Part shown: one piece after another, positions 34,837 to 46,656 of the stretch
Position numbering within the stretch: position 1 is the stretch's first letter
Layout of the letters: the number at the start of each line of letters is the position of its first letter
Assembly (NCBI GenBank): GCA_022701365.1
Contig: JAKUHH010000025.1
Coordinates: 310,001-374,000, forward strand
Reading direction: 5' to 3'
Length of the DNA stretch: 64,000 nucleotides
Source: Mycocentrospora acerina
Lineage: Eukaryota > Ascomycota > Dothideomycetes > Pleosporales
The notes under the pieces: model-generated
Databases searched by the model: none
What the model was told of the DNA's origin: nothing
Seen by the model: only the letters and a program-made list of their open reading frames with translations
Program-made: the position numbers and the translations under genes

Positions 34837-35271
34837 AATTATTGAATTATTGAATTATTGAATTATTGAATTATTGAATTATTGAATTATTGAATTATTG
34901 AATTATTGAATTATTGAATTATTGAATTATTGAATTATTGAATTATTGAATTATTGAATTATTGAATTATTGAATTATTGAATTATTGAATTATTGAATT
35001 ATTGAATTATTGAATTATTGAATTATTGAATTATTGAATTATTGAATTATTGAATTATTGAATTATTGAATTATTGAATTATTGAATTATTGAATTATTG
35101 AATTATTGAATTATTGAATTATTGAATTATTGAATTATTGAATTATTGAATTATTGAATTATTGAATTATTGAATTATTGAATTATTGAATTATTGAATT
35201 ATTGAATTATTGAATTATTGAATTATTGAATTATTGAATTATTGAATTATTGAATTATTGAATTATTGAAA
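34837..35271. repeat. Octanucleotide array (GAATTATT)n, about 54 copies
   Basis: About 435 bp of a nearly perfect 8-bp tandem repeat (GAATTATT in one phase), with no interruptions seen. Units carry the palindrome AATT, and the array is flanked by CA repeats on the left and poly-A/T on the right. Copy number in the assembly may be unreliable at this length. Confidence 0.95.
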
Positions 35272-35471
35272 TTATAAAAAACGCTCATCTACCATACTCA
35301 TCCAACTCTCCCTCTCTCTTTTTTTTTTTTAAAAAAAAACTCTCTCTTCATGTGCGGGAACAAAATTATATCAAATCAAATCAAACCAAACATCTCCCGC
35401 CGGTGCGTCATTGTAATGTCCTTGTCCTTGTCCTTGTTTCCTGCCAATATTTACCTCAAAATTTGACGGGC

Positions 35472-35547
35472 GTATGTATGCATGTATGTATGTATGTATG
35501 TATGTATGTATGTATGTATGTATGTATGTATGTATGTATGTATGTTT
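35472..35547. repeat. Tetranucleotide array (GTAT)n, about 18 copies
   Basis: Tandem GTAT/ATGT units with one GCAT variant near the left end. Typical microsatellite; makes a spurious poly V-C-M-Y frame. Confidence 0.9.
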
Positions 35548-35825
35548 GTAAATGTGACGCCACAAGACACGATGCAAAGTGGATTAAAACATTGGATTGA
35601 CTATAACGCCAACCAGTTCAATGCAATATAGGCAAATGCAGTACAAGGCAATGCAAGGCAAAGCAAAGCAAGGCAGGGCGATATCGTCGCGCTAGCCTAT
35701 CCCTTTCCAACCCTATCCTATCCCCAATACCCTTTCCTTCCCGACCTTTCCCAAAAAAAACGCCAATGTCAAGGACCCCCCCGCCCCACCAGTTTCTACT
35801 CTCCTTCACTAAGCAGCCACATCTA

Positions 35826-37078
35826 TCAATTACCCACCGCAGTGTCATTCAACGCAACGCATACAGCACCCCGGTGGTGTCCGTTGTACTGCCTAATGAT
35901 GCTCTGGCTATGCAGTTCCCACAACCGCGCATAGTGGTCCGAGCACGCGGTAACCAGATACGCAGAGTCGGCACTGAATGCACAGTCCCAGACCCAGCGC
36001 TGGTGGCCGTGCAGCGTCGTCTCGAGGGGGAAGGCCGACTCGTCGCGCTCGTCCGCAGAGGGAAGCTGGTCGCCGGGCATGACGTTGTGGGGCGCCGATG
36101 TGTCAACGGACCAGATCCGGGCAGTGTGGTCGGCGGAGCAGGTCGCAAGGTGGCGTACGTCTGGGGAAAGAAGTACACGCGTAATGTAGGTGTGGTGGGC
36201 GACGAACTTGCAGACGGGGACAATCGAGGTTACTTCGTGGCGCTGGATCATGCGCCAGACGTAGACATTGCCCTTGGTGTGTGTTAGGTGTCGAGCTTAA
36301 GATTAAATATCGGTTGTAGAACGGACAAGGGTTGTAGAAATATAGAGGGAAAAAAAAAGAAGGCTGGCAAGGCCTGGCGCATAAAAAGGGCTGACGATGG
36401 AGAAAATACTTACAGCATTGTTCCCCGCGCAGACCATACTGCCGTCACTCGCAACTGTGACACTAGCCACGCTCACATCGTCCTCGGGAATCAATTGGTG
36501 TGAGCACTTGTTCTCTCCCAGATCCCAGATGCGCACATTTCCACCTCGGTCGCAGCTCACAAGCTCCCCCTGATTGGGATGGATAACCACGTCATTCACC
36601 GGCACGCCATGAGTGTAGTTTCGCTGCACATTGCCACTCCTGGTGTCCCAGATCTTGACTGTGCCGTCTTCAGAAGAGGTAACAAGCCACTTGGACTCGC
36701 AGTGGAACGCAACGCCGGTGATGTTGGACGTGTGGCCATCGAAAGTCAAAATGGCGTTGGGGTTCGACGACTTGATGTCGTACAGCTTGACCGTGTGGTG
36801 GCCCGCAGCGGCAAGGTAGCGTTTGTCGGGGGATATGCAGAGGCGGTTGACCTGCGAGTCTGGGTGCGGGATGGTGCGGGAGCAGATGCCAGAGAGGGCT
36901 TCCCAGAAGCTTTGTTTGGGAGGTCAGCAAGGAGGGGACATGTGCGAGGGGGCTTTCGTGGCTGCAGACCGGATGGTGTGGTCATAGCCGGCTATTGTTG
37001 GTGTTAGCTGTGTGTTTGGACGCGCGCGCGTGGTGGGGTTGAGGGGAGCTATGCACCTGTACACAGAATGACCGACAT
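35826..37078 (-). CDS. LST8: Lst8, WD40 subunit of TOR complexes
   Basis: Seven-bladed WD40 protein that binds the TOR kinase domain in TORC1 and TORC2. The ATG at 37078 starts exon 1 (MSVILCT), followed by a tiny exon (AGYDHTIR, about 37000-36975) and one starting FWEALSGICSRTIPHPDSQV (from about 36911). Joined, they give the canonical N-terminus. A long exon carries NRLCISPDKRYLAAAGHHTV, LTFDGHTSNITGVAFHCE, SSEDGTVKIWDTRSG, SCDRGGNVRIWDLGENKC and VCAGNNA. After an intron at about 36411-36275 the last exon gives GNVYVWRM, ATCSADHTARIWSV, WVWDCAFSADSAYLVTACSD and ends ALNDTAVGN. Length is about 320 residues, the family norm. The donor of the tiny exon (GTCTGC) is atypical, so that border is the least sure. 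Confidence 0.94.
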
Positions 37079-38147
37079 GGTTGTTAGTGATGCTATGCTT
37101 TGCTATGCGCTGAAGGGCGTTTGGCCGCTGTATAAGTCTATACGGGAAGGGCAGGCGACTCCAATGTCTTTATCAGACGAGTCGCAACATGGACGCGGCT
37201 CGTGTGATGCGAACAATTATAAAACGACGCTCCAGACTGCGCGAGCTTCCCATGGCACGTCGAGTCTTGGCAACGGTCAAAGCTCCCGTGGGCTTTTGTC
37301 ACTCATTGGCCAACGGTGAGCGTGTGATCTGTACGTTTCTTCACGGTGAGCACAAAGGGCATCTTCAACGCTTAATCAGTCTCACCCTGGACGGAACAAA
37401 GGTTGGGAGAGGCGCATAGTCAAGTGATGGGAAGCCAAAACATAAAGAATGCTGTAATTGGCAGGACGATAACACGTTCACACCAAGCATTTGAGCCCCA
37501 CCATTCCCGAGGTGGGGCATCCGCCTGCAGTCGTTCCGCATTGGGAAAAGCATCACATCGAAGCGACGATTTCGTCTCGAGCAGAAGACTCCTTCACATG
37601 CTTGTCATGGACGGCGTTGATGGACCTTGATTTTCACCTTAATGAGCATTTTCGTAATAATAGAATTTGCTAATCTCACACCCAGACACTGTGTTAATGC
37701 ACGCAGCATATCCCAGTAATTTCCCTTTCTGTGAGACAATGTAGGGTGGGAGGCATGCACTAGGACATCCAATTCATGTGTAAAAATTAAGTATCCCGAT
37801 GCAGATTAGCATCATAGGGCAATCCCCATTGAACAGGAACACCACACGTTACTAACAATAGTATTCGCAATGTTCTATCATGAAAGAGCGTAAAGCATCG
37901 TCTCGTGAACCAACAACTAATCGAAACAACTAAAAGTGGCGACAATACATGACGCCAGGTATCATTTCGTGACACTGCCCACATTCGTTCTCATAAGGCT
38001 CGTTTCCTTGACGCATAGTTGACCAACAAATCCACCCGCTTGCAACCGTGACACAAATACAAGACTCATGACTGTGACGTCGGCCGTAAAGTATGAAATG
38101 CAAACTGACCCGCGGTAATCACAACAGGCCTACTTGGAGTTTACCTC
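37079..38147. other. Intergenic region LST8 promoter / PP2C 3' flank
   Basis: About 1.07 kb between two minus-strand genes; it should contain the LST8 promoter. Short frames (up to 83 codons) have no motifs. A CG-alternating run (GCGCGCGCG) sits inside LST8 intron 1 at about 37021. Nothing else seen. Confidence 0.55.
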
Positions 38148-39879
38148 CTAGTTTCGCGAGACCTTGCTCTGCAGGCCTTGGGTGTCTTTGGATTCGTCAG
38201 ACTTCTCCGTCAGCACAGAAGAAGGAGACTCGGTCACTTCCTGAGCACCACTGCTGGAATCTCCCTTGTTGTACTTGTCGACCTGTGACGCGAGATCGCT
38301 ATCCTCGTTCTCGTTGTCAAACATATCGCTGTCTGGCGCCTCGTTATGGATCTCTGTTCCGTCACCAAGCAAGATGACACGGCCACCGCTGCTGGGGCGG
38401 AATCGGTGGTCAATGTCCATATCGATGTCATCAGCACTATCATCAATGTGGTAGTGAACTCCTGGACCACGGAATTCGGCTGCACGAATATATTAGAACT
38501 GAATTGAACTAGCTGCCCTAAGAGGCGGGAGAGGCTGGATCTTCTGACTTGCCGTACTCTGGCGGCGCACATGGACCCTCTCCATTAGCGACCCTCTTTG
38601 CAATGTCCTCATACCACTGCTCCTTTGTCCGTCCCTGAAGAAGACCCACAATAGTCATAGTCATGTTGTCACAACCAACGCCTCCAGTATCACTGCTGGA
38701 AGCCAGGCAGTTGTCCATCATGTTCTCACAGATAGAAGAAAGATCCTGCTTCGCCACAATTCCGCGTCTAACAAACTCGATCACGGCCTGAGAAGATTGG
38801 CAATCCCAAATACCTGCGCCCACAAGTTAGAACAGATTTCATCTCGCAGTTATGGAGCATCTCACCATCACAGGCAACAACCAAGAATTCGTCATCCTCG
38901 CTGATGTCATGTATCTCGACGTCTGGGAATGCAGTGACAATCTGCTGCTCGGGAGGCAGATCTGCGCTCTTCTTGAACTCGAAGTCGCCTATCGCACGGG
39001 AGAGGGCGAGGTTGCCGTTGACACGGCCAAAGTCGACGAAGCCACCCGCAGCCTGAATGCGCGCCTTCTCGGCTGTAAATTGTCAGCAGTGCCCAAGGCT
39101 ACATGGGCGCGTATCGCATACCTTCATTCTGGGGCTTGTGGTCGAATGAGAGTGGCTTTGCCCTGCCCTTTACGCCCAAGACGGTACGCGAGTCACCAGC
39201 GTTGGCCTGTCTGATGTAAGAAATTGCTCAAATCTACACGTAGTCCAAACATACACAGTAGATTTTGTCCTTGGACAGTACGGCGACTGTTGCAGTGCAG
39301 CCAGAGACTTCCTCTTCGTACTTGGGGTCTATTTCAATGGGTCAGCCGTGTCCGTCAGTGACGGAATTGTGGCACAAGGGACATACCGCTCAGTATCGCT
39401 CGGTCAATGGCCAAGAAGCCGTCCTGAAGGCCCTTTTTTATGTCTCCAGACTTGAAAGCCTCTTGCTTTGCGATGATGTCGTGCAGGTGCTCGCCAGTGT
39501 ATATCGCGACCTTGTCGCCGCCGTGGCCATCGTAGACACCGAAGAAGGCCAGTCGCTTGTTGGCGTCTGTGGACTTGCCAGCGCCCTGGGCGGCCTGCAG
39601 GTCTAGGATGGTTGCGTGGGCATCCTCCATACTGATGCGCCAGCCCTGCATCGAGGACACACCGAAAATGAGCGACTCGCCCTCGCCATTTTCTGAATGC
39701 TGCAGTGAGATGTGCGTCAGTACTCAAACTACTACATGTCACTGCGCGCGTCTTTGGAACGCTCTGCAGGCGGCGGCTGCTGCTAATGCAGGCGAGTGGA
39801 AAAGCGCACGATGCGGGGGCGGGGTGACATTGACGGCACGTACCTTGTCAACGACAGGCTCGGAGAGGGTCTGACCCAT
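38148..39879 (-). CDS. PTC2: Protein phosphatase 2C (Ptc2/Ptc3-like)
   Basis: Mg/Mn-dependent Ser/Thr phosphatase of about 450 residues; yeast relatives switch off HOG MAPK and DNA-damage signalling. The start at 39879 gives MGQTLSEPVVDK, a potential N-myristoylation sequence shared by the group. After intron 1, HSENGEGESLIFGVSSMQGW leads to RISMEDAHAT and the metal-binding FFGVYDGHGGDKVA. Later come CTATVAVL, CANAGDSRTVLG, LSFDHKP, GRVNGNLALSRAIGDFEFK, VACDGIWDC and GCDNMTMTIV, so the catalytic aspartates are intact. The last join uses a GC donor at about 38560 and gives PPEYAEFRGPGVHYHIDDS, conserved in fungal homologs. The acidic C-terminal tail with a GGRVILLGDGTEI block is also typical. 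Confidence 0.93.
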
Positions 39880-41349
39880 CTTGTCCGCTTCCTACGAGGA
39901 CTCGGAGGAGAGGAGGGAGGAGATGCTGAGGAAGAGCGTGGTTTTCCTTGGGGCGTGTATTTGTGTACAGGTGCTGTTGTGGTGTGCGGGGTGGTTGGGA
40001 ATGGCAAGCGCCGAGGAGACTTGTGGCAGAAGACAGGCGCCTTGGAGGGAAGTCGGCTGGGGGAGGTAGTGGGAGGGGGGAAGAGATTGGGTGTCTAGCT
40101 CGCAGAGGAGTAAACAGGTCGGCGGCGTGGTGTTGAGAGCGTCACTGCGCTCGCTTTGGACAACATGGATACGCTAGGAAATGTGGCCCGTGCCTGTAGA
40201 ATGACGGCAGCACAGTTGCCGCTGTCAATCCGTCTTGTTCCCCTGCTTGCCATGGCTGCCTCCTGTGCCCAAGCTGACGCCAGGCGGTTCCCTTGCCTTC
40301 TCTGTCTGCGTGGTGAGGCGGTGCATGGCGCCTTCGAGGCAGCCAGCGGCTAACTGCTCGTCCACAGCTGCTCGCGTGATACCAGCTTGGGCCGGTCTTG
40401 GAACCACGTACGCCTCACTGGCACTGACCGGAGCTGGGCTTAGGGGTTTGTAGCGGCCCAGCCCCTCAGAGACCTGAAGAACCTCACTCCTTGGCGTTGA
40501 TTGTGCTCAGTTGAGCACCTGTTTTGCTGCCCCACCAGTTGTCAGGGCCTCCACCCTGAGGCTCCTAGACCCCCAAATACCGGTATTTGACAGACACAGC
40601 TGAGCTGGCTCTTCACTTCCGCGGACCAATTTGTGCTGCCTGTCTCGCCATTTTGAATCCAGAGGTCGAGCCCCTATGGCAGCACAAACGATCATGTGAC
40701 CTGCGGCTTGGCCAGCTCGAAACGGCACAGATCAGAGCAGAGTGCTCAATTTGCGTGCTCGTAGGCGCAATGCAGCAAATTGCTTTTCGTCGCCAAACCG
40801 GTCGCATCGCTTTGGCTCAATGTTGTTCGACACACAAACATACTGCTCACCCCAGAAAACTTTTGCTTGACAAGTGCATACCCTCAAAATACTTTACACG
40901 TGAAAGGTGCATTTACATTGACTAGATGCATTGATCATACTGGTTCGGGATACCCGGCAATTGGAACACTTGTGGCCATCAGAAAGAACAGATTCCCGGA
41001 CAAGCACATGCTCGGAGTCAAGGTGGGGGTCATATTTTCGGCGCCTCGTGACTCCGACGTGTTTGGAGCGCTGGGGCACGTGGATCTTATCAGATCGAAA
41101 GGTCATCAATGCCGAGCTTCCCTGCCCTAAATCTGATAAGGCATGCGATTCATGCGAGGTCTCGACCAAAAACCTGGGGCGTACCTCGGTCGAGCGAGTA
41201 GCTCAAGTCCTAGCGCGAAGCCGGCAACCGAGGCGGCGGTGTCGTAATGGACTGCTACTTAAAACGTCTCCAGCATTCTACACGATACTTTCCTAGTACT
41301 CGTTCCTCCCGTCTGAATTCCATCCCGAATTCATCAAACTCCTACCACG
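39880..41349. other. Divergent intergenic region PP2C / acyl-CoA oxidase
   Basis: About 1.47 kb with promoters of both genes. GC-balanced; scattered frames up to 121 codons overlap on both strands and carry no motif. No repeat or RNA gene seen. Confidence 0.55.
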
Positions 41350-43650
41350 ATGCCTTCCACACCAGACTGGGTCAAGCAATTGAGGCCCTCCGGTCCCCAG
41401 GGCCATGAGCTTCTTGCTGCCGAGCGCGCAGGCTCTCATGTCTCCGCCGAGAAGCTCGAGGAGCTTCTGCACACAAAAGAGAGCATCGAGACGACGAATA
41501 GGATTCTCAAAGTCCTCAAATCCGAGAAGGTCTTCGACAAGTCCCAGAACCTCTTTCTGGGAAGAATCGATAGATTTGAAGTCGCCCTTGCCAGGGAGAA
41601 GCGACTGAGGAACCTGAAGGCACAGCACAACTGGTCAGAAAACGAGTTCAGGGCCGCCTTGGACCTTATTGGCGAGCCGGGCCCATATGGACTTCACGAC
41701 TCCATGTTTTTGGTTTGTTTCCCATGACAACCTCCTCAAGTAGCATGCTGACTGAATAGGTCACACTCCGAGAGCAAGGTACCCCAGAGCAGCAAGAAAA
41801 ATGGCTCAAGCCAGCTGAGAATTACAAGATTATCGGATGCTACGCTCAGACTGAGTTGGGTCATGGTTCCAACGTCCGTGGTCTAGAGACACTGGCAATC
41901 TGGAACCCAGAGGACAAGACTTTCATTCTCCATTCACCCCATCTTACCGCAAGCAAGTGGTGGATTGGGTCGCTAGGTCGCACAGCAAACCACGCCGTTG
42001 TAATGGCACAGCTCATCATCAACGGAAAGTCGTACGGCCCAACCCCATTCGTCGTCCAGATTCGAGACTTGAAAACGCACGAGCCGCTCGAGAACGTTCA
42101 CATCGGAGATATCGGCCCTAAGTTTGGCTACAATACTATGGACAACGGGTTCCTCCTGTTCAACAAATTCAAAATTCCTCACATCAGCATGTTGGCGAAG
42201 TTCTCACACGTAGATGCTGCAACCAACAAATTTGAGCGAAGGGGATCGCCATCTTGTGAGTTAATTGGAAAGCTCTTCGGGAAGATACCTGCTAATACTA
42301 AGTAGTGATTTACGGTACTCTGACTTGGGTCCGTTCCAACATCGTCAAGCAGGCCGGATCTACTCTTGCACGAGGTGTCACCATTGCGACCCGTTACACC
42401 GCAGTTCGCCGACAATTCCAGGATCGGGACGCGCCAGCAGGAGAAGGTGAAACCGCTGTTCTAAACTACACCATGGTGCAAATTCGACTTCTTCCTCTAT
42501 TAGCTGCCACCTTCGCACTTCACTTTACAGGAAACTCGATGATGGAGTTGTACGATGAGAACAAGAAAAAGATGAATGAGGGCAACGCAAACAAGGATCC
42601 CAGTAAAGCACAGCGAGGAGCAGGGCCAGAGGAGACCAACTCCGGTAGCGACTTGCTGGCTGACTTGCACGCCTCGTCTTGCGCGCTGAAGTCTCTCGGC
42701 AGTACTATCGCAGCTGAGGGTCTCGAGGCTTGTCGACGAGCTTGCGGTGGTCACGGATACTCGAGTTTCAGGTATGTAATCTGATTAATATTTACTAGGG
42801 CATGACTAACCGATAATGTGTAGCGGAATCGGTCCCTGGTACTCAGACTATCTCCCAACCTGCACATGGGAAGGCGACAACTACATGCTCAGCCAGCAAG
42901 TCGCACGCTATGTATGTCTATCCAATTCTCACGTTTCCACCCTGTCCTAAACCATCCACTAACCTCTCGTAGCTTCTCAAATCGGCGCGCTCGGTCCTAA
43001 ACGGAGAAAAGCCTACCAACGACACCACCACCATCCTTACCGAATTCCAATCTCGCAGCAACATTGGCTGCGCCTTTGACATCATCGGCTCTGACACTGA
43101 TCTCGTCGCCGCCTTCGCATGGCGCGTTTCCTACCTCACCTTTGAGGCCTCCAAGCACCGTGACGAGCAAAAGAAGCCCTGGAACGATCTTCTCGTCGAC
43201 TTCTACCGCCTCAGCAAAGCCCACGCCCAATACATGGTCGTCAAGTCCAACCTCTCCGCCCTCAAGCAAATCGAGAAGGAGGGTAAGCTCGACAGCGAAA
43301 CCCTCGAAGTCCTGCTGAAGCTATTCCGCCTGTTTGCCCTGCACACACTGGAGCAAGAGGCTTCTGAATTCTACACCTCCGGCGCGTGCTCAAAGCACCA
43401 AATCACACTTGCCCGTACCGTCACGGTCATGCAATTGCTCAAGGACATCCGCCCGCATGCCGTCAGCCTCGTCGATGCGTGGGGCTTTGATGACTGGCTG
43501 CTAGACAGCAGTCTGGGACGCAAGGATGGAAAGGTGTATGAGGACATGTTCTACCGCGCTAGCGAGCTGAATCCGCTCAACAACTACACAGTCGACCCGT
43601 ACCCACACAACGATGTGCTGTATAAGAAGATTGAGAAGAGCAAATTGTAA
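41350..43650 (+). CDS. POX1: Peroxisomal acyl-CoA oxidase
   Basis: FAD enzyme that catalyses the first step of peroxisomal beta-oxidation (acyl-CoA to trans-2-enoyl-CoA, producing hydrogen peroxide). Five exons: about 41350-41712, 41760-42256, 42304-42771, 42824-42912 and 42972-43650, giving about 697 residues, the family length. Motifs in order: LREQGTPEQQEKWLKPAENY, GCYAQTELGHGSNVRGLET, FILHSPHLTASKWWIG, GDIGPKFGYNTMDNGFL, RRQFQDRD, ACGGHGYSS, and TCTWEGDNYMLSQQVARYLL with the glutamate expected as catalytic base in the family. The C-terminus is KSKL, a textbook PTS1 peroxisome signal. In the intron at about 42257-42303 the branch point CTAAT lies only about 10 nt from the acceptor. Confidence 0.95.
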
Positions 43651-44628
43651 GATTGAGAAGACGAAGAGCAGTGATCACTCGACAACGGTTGTTTTGTATA
43701 GATATAAATTTGTGTATAAAACTCCAAAGAGAGATTGAAATATTAGAGCATTAGAATTCAACCCTTTTTCTATTCTTGACCATTTTACCTTAAAAAAAAC
43801 ATGCAGTGAATTAGACCATGTTGACTATGAGAATCCGCTCAAGCACAATACAAGTTGCATCTAGCCAGCCAGCGAAGGAGCTGTGTGGTATAATCAGACT
43901 ACGAATTCACTACACTTCAGGTTGAACTCTACATAAGACTATTCATCCATCATCACACTACTTCCCAGATACTGTGTTTGCCAAAGAATCCGTCCACCGA
44001 CTTTGCTTATGCGCAGGGGGGGAGGGGTCCTGGCACTTTCTTGACCCCACATCTCGCCATCATTATTATGACTCGTTGGTCATCACAATGAGGGGTTTAG
44101 TGGTGAGAGAGCCCCCGAGAACATCCGTAGTGAAGGGAAGTCAGATAAGTAGTCATCAGTTAGAATAGTGATCAGTCAGACAAGAAGGGATCAGTCAGGT
44201 AAGAAGTGATCAATGTCATTAGAAGATGCCGAGGGTAAGACATTACGTGGGGATTGTGTGTGTGTGAGAGAGAGAGACAGAGAACCCGAGGCTACTAGCC
44301 ATGAGGGTAAGCGATACATTCACGGGGGCGAAAAGACTCAAGATATTTTTCACATGATACAAAAAGGAACACGCAATGATGGGTAAAAGTATTAAAATAA
44401 ATTCGTGTCTCTCAAGCTCGAGCACTTCAAGCTGATTGTAGACCTAATTGTTCCCCTCGACCATTGTAATGAACAAAGAATGTGTGTGTGGTCTTCCGGT
44501 TGTACCCTCGGCTGCACGCGTTGCATATTCCGAATCGCTCCGTCTTAGATGTCGTGGTAAGCTTAGTCTCAAGTAGCCCACCTATAGTATACGAATGGTT
44601 ACAGTAGAGTGACATGTGAGTACTTTGT
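43651..44628. other. Convergent spacer after acyl-CoA oxidase
   Basis: About 980 bp, AT-rich near the oxidase 3' end. Contains short GATCAGTCAG-type repeats at about 44145-44210 and a GT/GA microsatellite at about 44255-44285. No gene recognised. Confidence 0.55.
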
Positions 44629-45316
44629 CTAAGCTTTGGCGGAACCCCGCTTGGAGCCAACAATGTCTTCGACCAAATCAGTCCAGATCTGGCGCACCAT
44701 ACCCACACCCTCTTCGACAGGCTTGTTCAATGTCTTTGTGATTTGTGTAGCCATGCCCTGGATAGCCTGGAAGTCAATGTGGCCGCCATCGGGTTTCTCA
44801 GACAAGGCGGAGGGGGCGTGGACATGGTTCCCGTCTGCGGCAACAGTGTGGACTGTGGGGACGAAAATCTTCTTGTCGTTAGCAACTGTGCAATCAATTG
44901 AATCATATTATGGTAAAGCGACGTACTGGTGTCTCTGCCTCGGCGACGCTCGCCTTGGTTGTCTCACTGATAGGTGTCCATGGCAAGATGGGGACCCGGA
45001 TCTGGACGGGTGCAGTGCGTGTGTCGGGATCAAAGTCGGGAATGTACATGAAGTCTATTGTGGAGCTGTCGTTGACAGACTTCATGCTGCGACTTGTGTT
45101 GAAGTGACGCACAATCTTGCCAGTTTCTGTGGTGTCATGGACGGGCAACTGTGTGGATACGGGGAGTCGGAGGGCTGAGCGGCCAACGACGGGCTTGTCG
45201 GTGGTGAGGAGCGAAGACGAGGGAGCTGAGCCTGTGATGGAGAGCTGACGAATTGTCTGCTTGCTGCCGACTGTGATGGCCTTGAGGGCGCGGGTGGACA
45301 TTCTTGAGGCTTGCAT
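44629..45316 (-). CDS. Hypothetical protein, predicted mitochondrial
   Basis: Two exons. Exon 1 starts at 45316 (MQASRMSTRALKAITVGSKQ; the second Met at residue 6 is an equally good start) and has an arginine-rich, acid-free N-terminus typical of a mitochondrial presequence. It continues with RHFNTSRSMKSVNDSSTIDF and TRTAPVQIRVPILPW. Exon 2 encodes KIFVPTVHTVAADGNHVHAP, then QAIQGMATQITKTLNKPVEE and ends with DIVGSKRGSAKA. The obvious acceptor (CACAG at about 44888) does not keep phase with the GTACGT donor. A phase-compatible AAG acceptor lies about 12 nt further on, right after a CTAAC branch sequence. I do not recognise the family. Confidence 0.6.
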
Positions 45317-46656
45317 GATGAAGATGTGTGGAGCGATAAGAGGAGAAAGAGGGGGAGATGGAAGGAGCAGCGCTTGAGAGATGAGTTAAATAGACTTGGT
45401 GACTGCAAGTTGAAACAGAGCCTCGACAATTCGCAGGTTTCGATGTGACTTGTCAGATAGGAGAGACAGAGGAAGAGGGGGAATGCGGATCAGATTGCGA
45501 GGGGAGCTGTTGCTTTTGAGAGCACGTATTGCCAGGAATCTTGGCCTCATCTGGACCAGCTCGGAAGCGGTCAACAGACTCGTGAGATATACGCAACACT
45601 AATTACTGCACACCCAACTTACCAGATGGGTGCTCAAGCTGGGGGGTTGTTATTCAGCGAATGAATCGATGAAGCTATGGCACGCAGTCTAATACTGCAT
45701 GGAGCTTAGACGTCCACCCGAGCCAATGGACTGCTCCACTCCACCGACCAAGCACATCACCCCGCATTTCTGGCACTTTCGCGACCACGTCTTCGACGCC
45801 CGGCGGTTTTCGAGCATGTTGTCGCATGACCTTGCCTCGGACATTTCGGTGCATTTCTCCTGGACATGGATGCATCTGCAGCTGTGGCCGACGCCTCTGC
45901 TGTCTTGTGTGCAAAACACTTGCGACCTCGCAACAAGCTCGCAAGAATGTCGGTGTGCGAAGATCTGTTGAGCGCACGTCCAATACATAGGGGGATCAAC
46001 AAGTCGGCCCTGAAGGCGCGATGTCGGAAATGCTTGTGCGGCGCTGTTCCTGTAAGATCGGCTCTCCGCCCAGCACCGTTGCTCGGTCATCAAGATCTTG
46101 GTGATGATGGAATGAGGCTTGCGATAAGCAGCTCGCTGTTGATCGTGACCAAGGGTACCTCCCCAGCGATGAGAACCTGGGAGTACACGTCACAAAGTTG
46201 TTGAACGATAAGCTCAATTTCAACGGCAGCTCAACACATGCACGGTTACAGACGGCAGCCTTTGCAGTCTCGATATTTTTTGCGATCATGTCGTGCCAGC
46301 CGCCGCAAGGTCTTCCGATTTGGGTGAAGTCTACCACGACTCAGGGACTGTTCGCGTTTGAAGGCCCCACAATCCGCCCGCCATGCAGAGCATTGACCCG
46401 GAACATTGCAAAGCTCCCCTACACGTGACTTGATGATAAATGAGCTCCTGAGACTGGGTGCCGATTGTGACTCTTTGCACGTAGTGGTGGGGAAAATATG
46501 TTGCAAATTCTCACTGGATGGTGTGCCTAAGTGATTCCAGATAGTGGGGCAGCGAAGCTATGGACCAAAAGGCGATTGGACGATTAATAAAATTAATGGG
46601 TACTTTTAAGTGACATTTTCACATTTCGCCATCAATCTCATAGACGACGTTGAGTC
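45317..46656. other. Intergenic region upstream of tRNA-Pro
   Basis: About 1.3 kb. It should include the promoter of the hypothetical mitochondrial gene. Several overlapping frames on both strands (longest 134 codons, minus strand, cysteine-rich) show no recognised domain and no clear intron pattern. Confidence 0.5.

Larger units (their letters stand above)
34221..35825. other. Convergent intergenic region BUD6 / LST8, microsatellite-rich
   Basis: About 1.6 kb of 3' flank containing GGAT-type repeats (about 34340-34395), TAGCG and ATGC runs (34465-34505), poly-A/T tracts (34590-34770), the octamer array and a GTAT array (both listed), and AAGGC/AATGC runs at about 35620-35680. No gene seen. 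Confidence 0.65.

Noticed and set aside
35352..35600. Frame with V-C-M-Y repeats
   Set aside because: Produced by the GTAT microsatellite.
45689..46093. Cysteine-rich minus-strand frame of 134 codons
   Set aside because: The cysteines do not form a known zinc-finger spacing and overlapping frames of similar length exist on the other strand.
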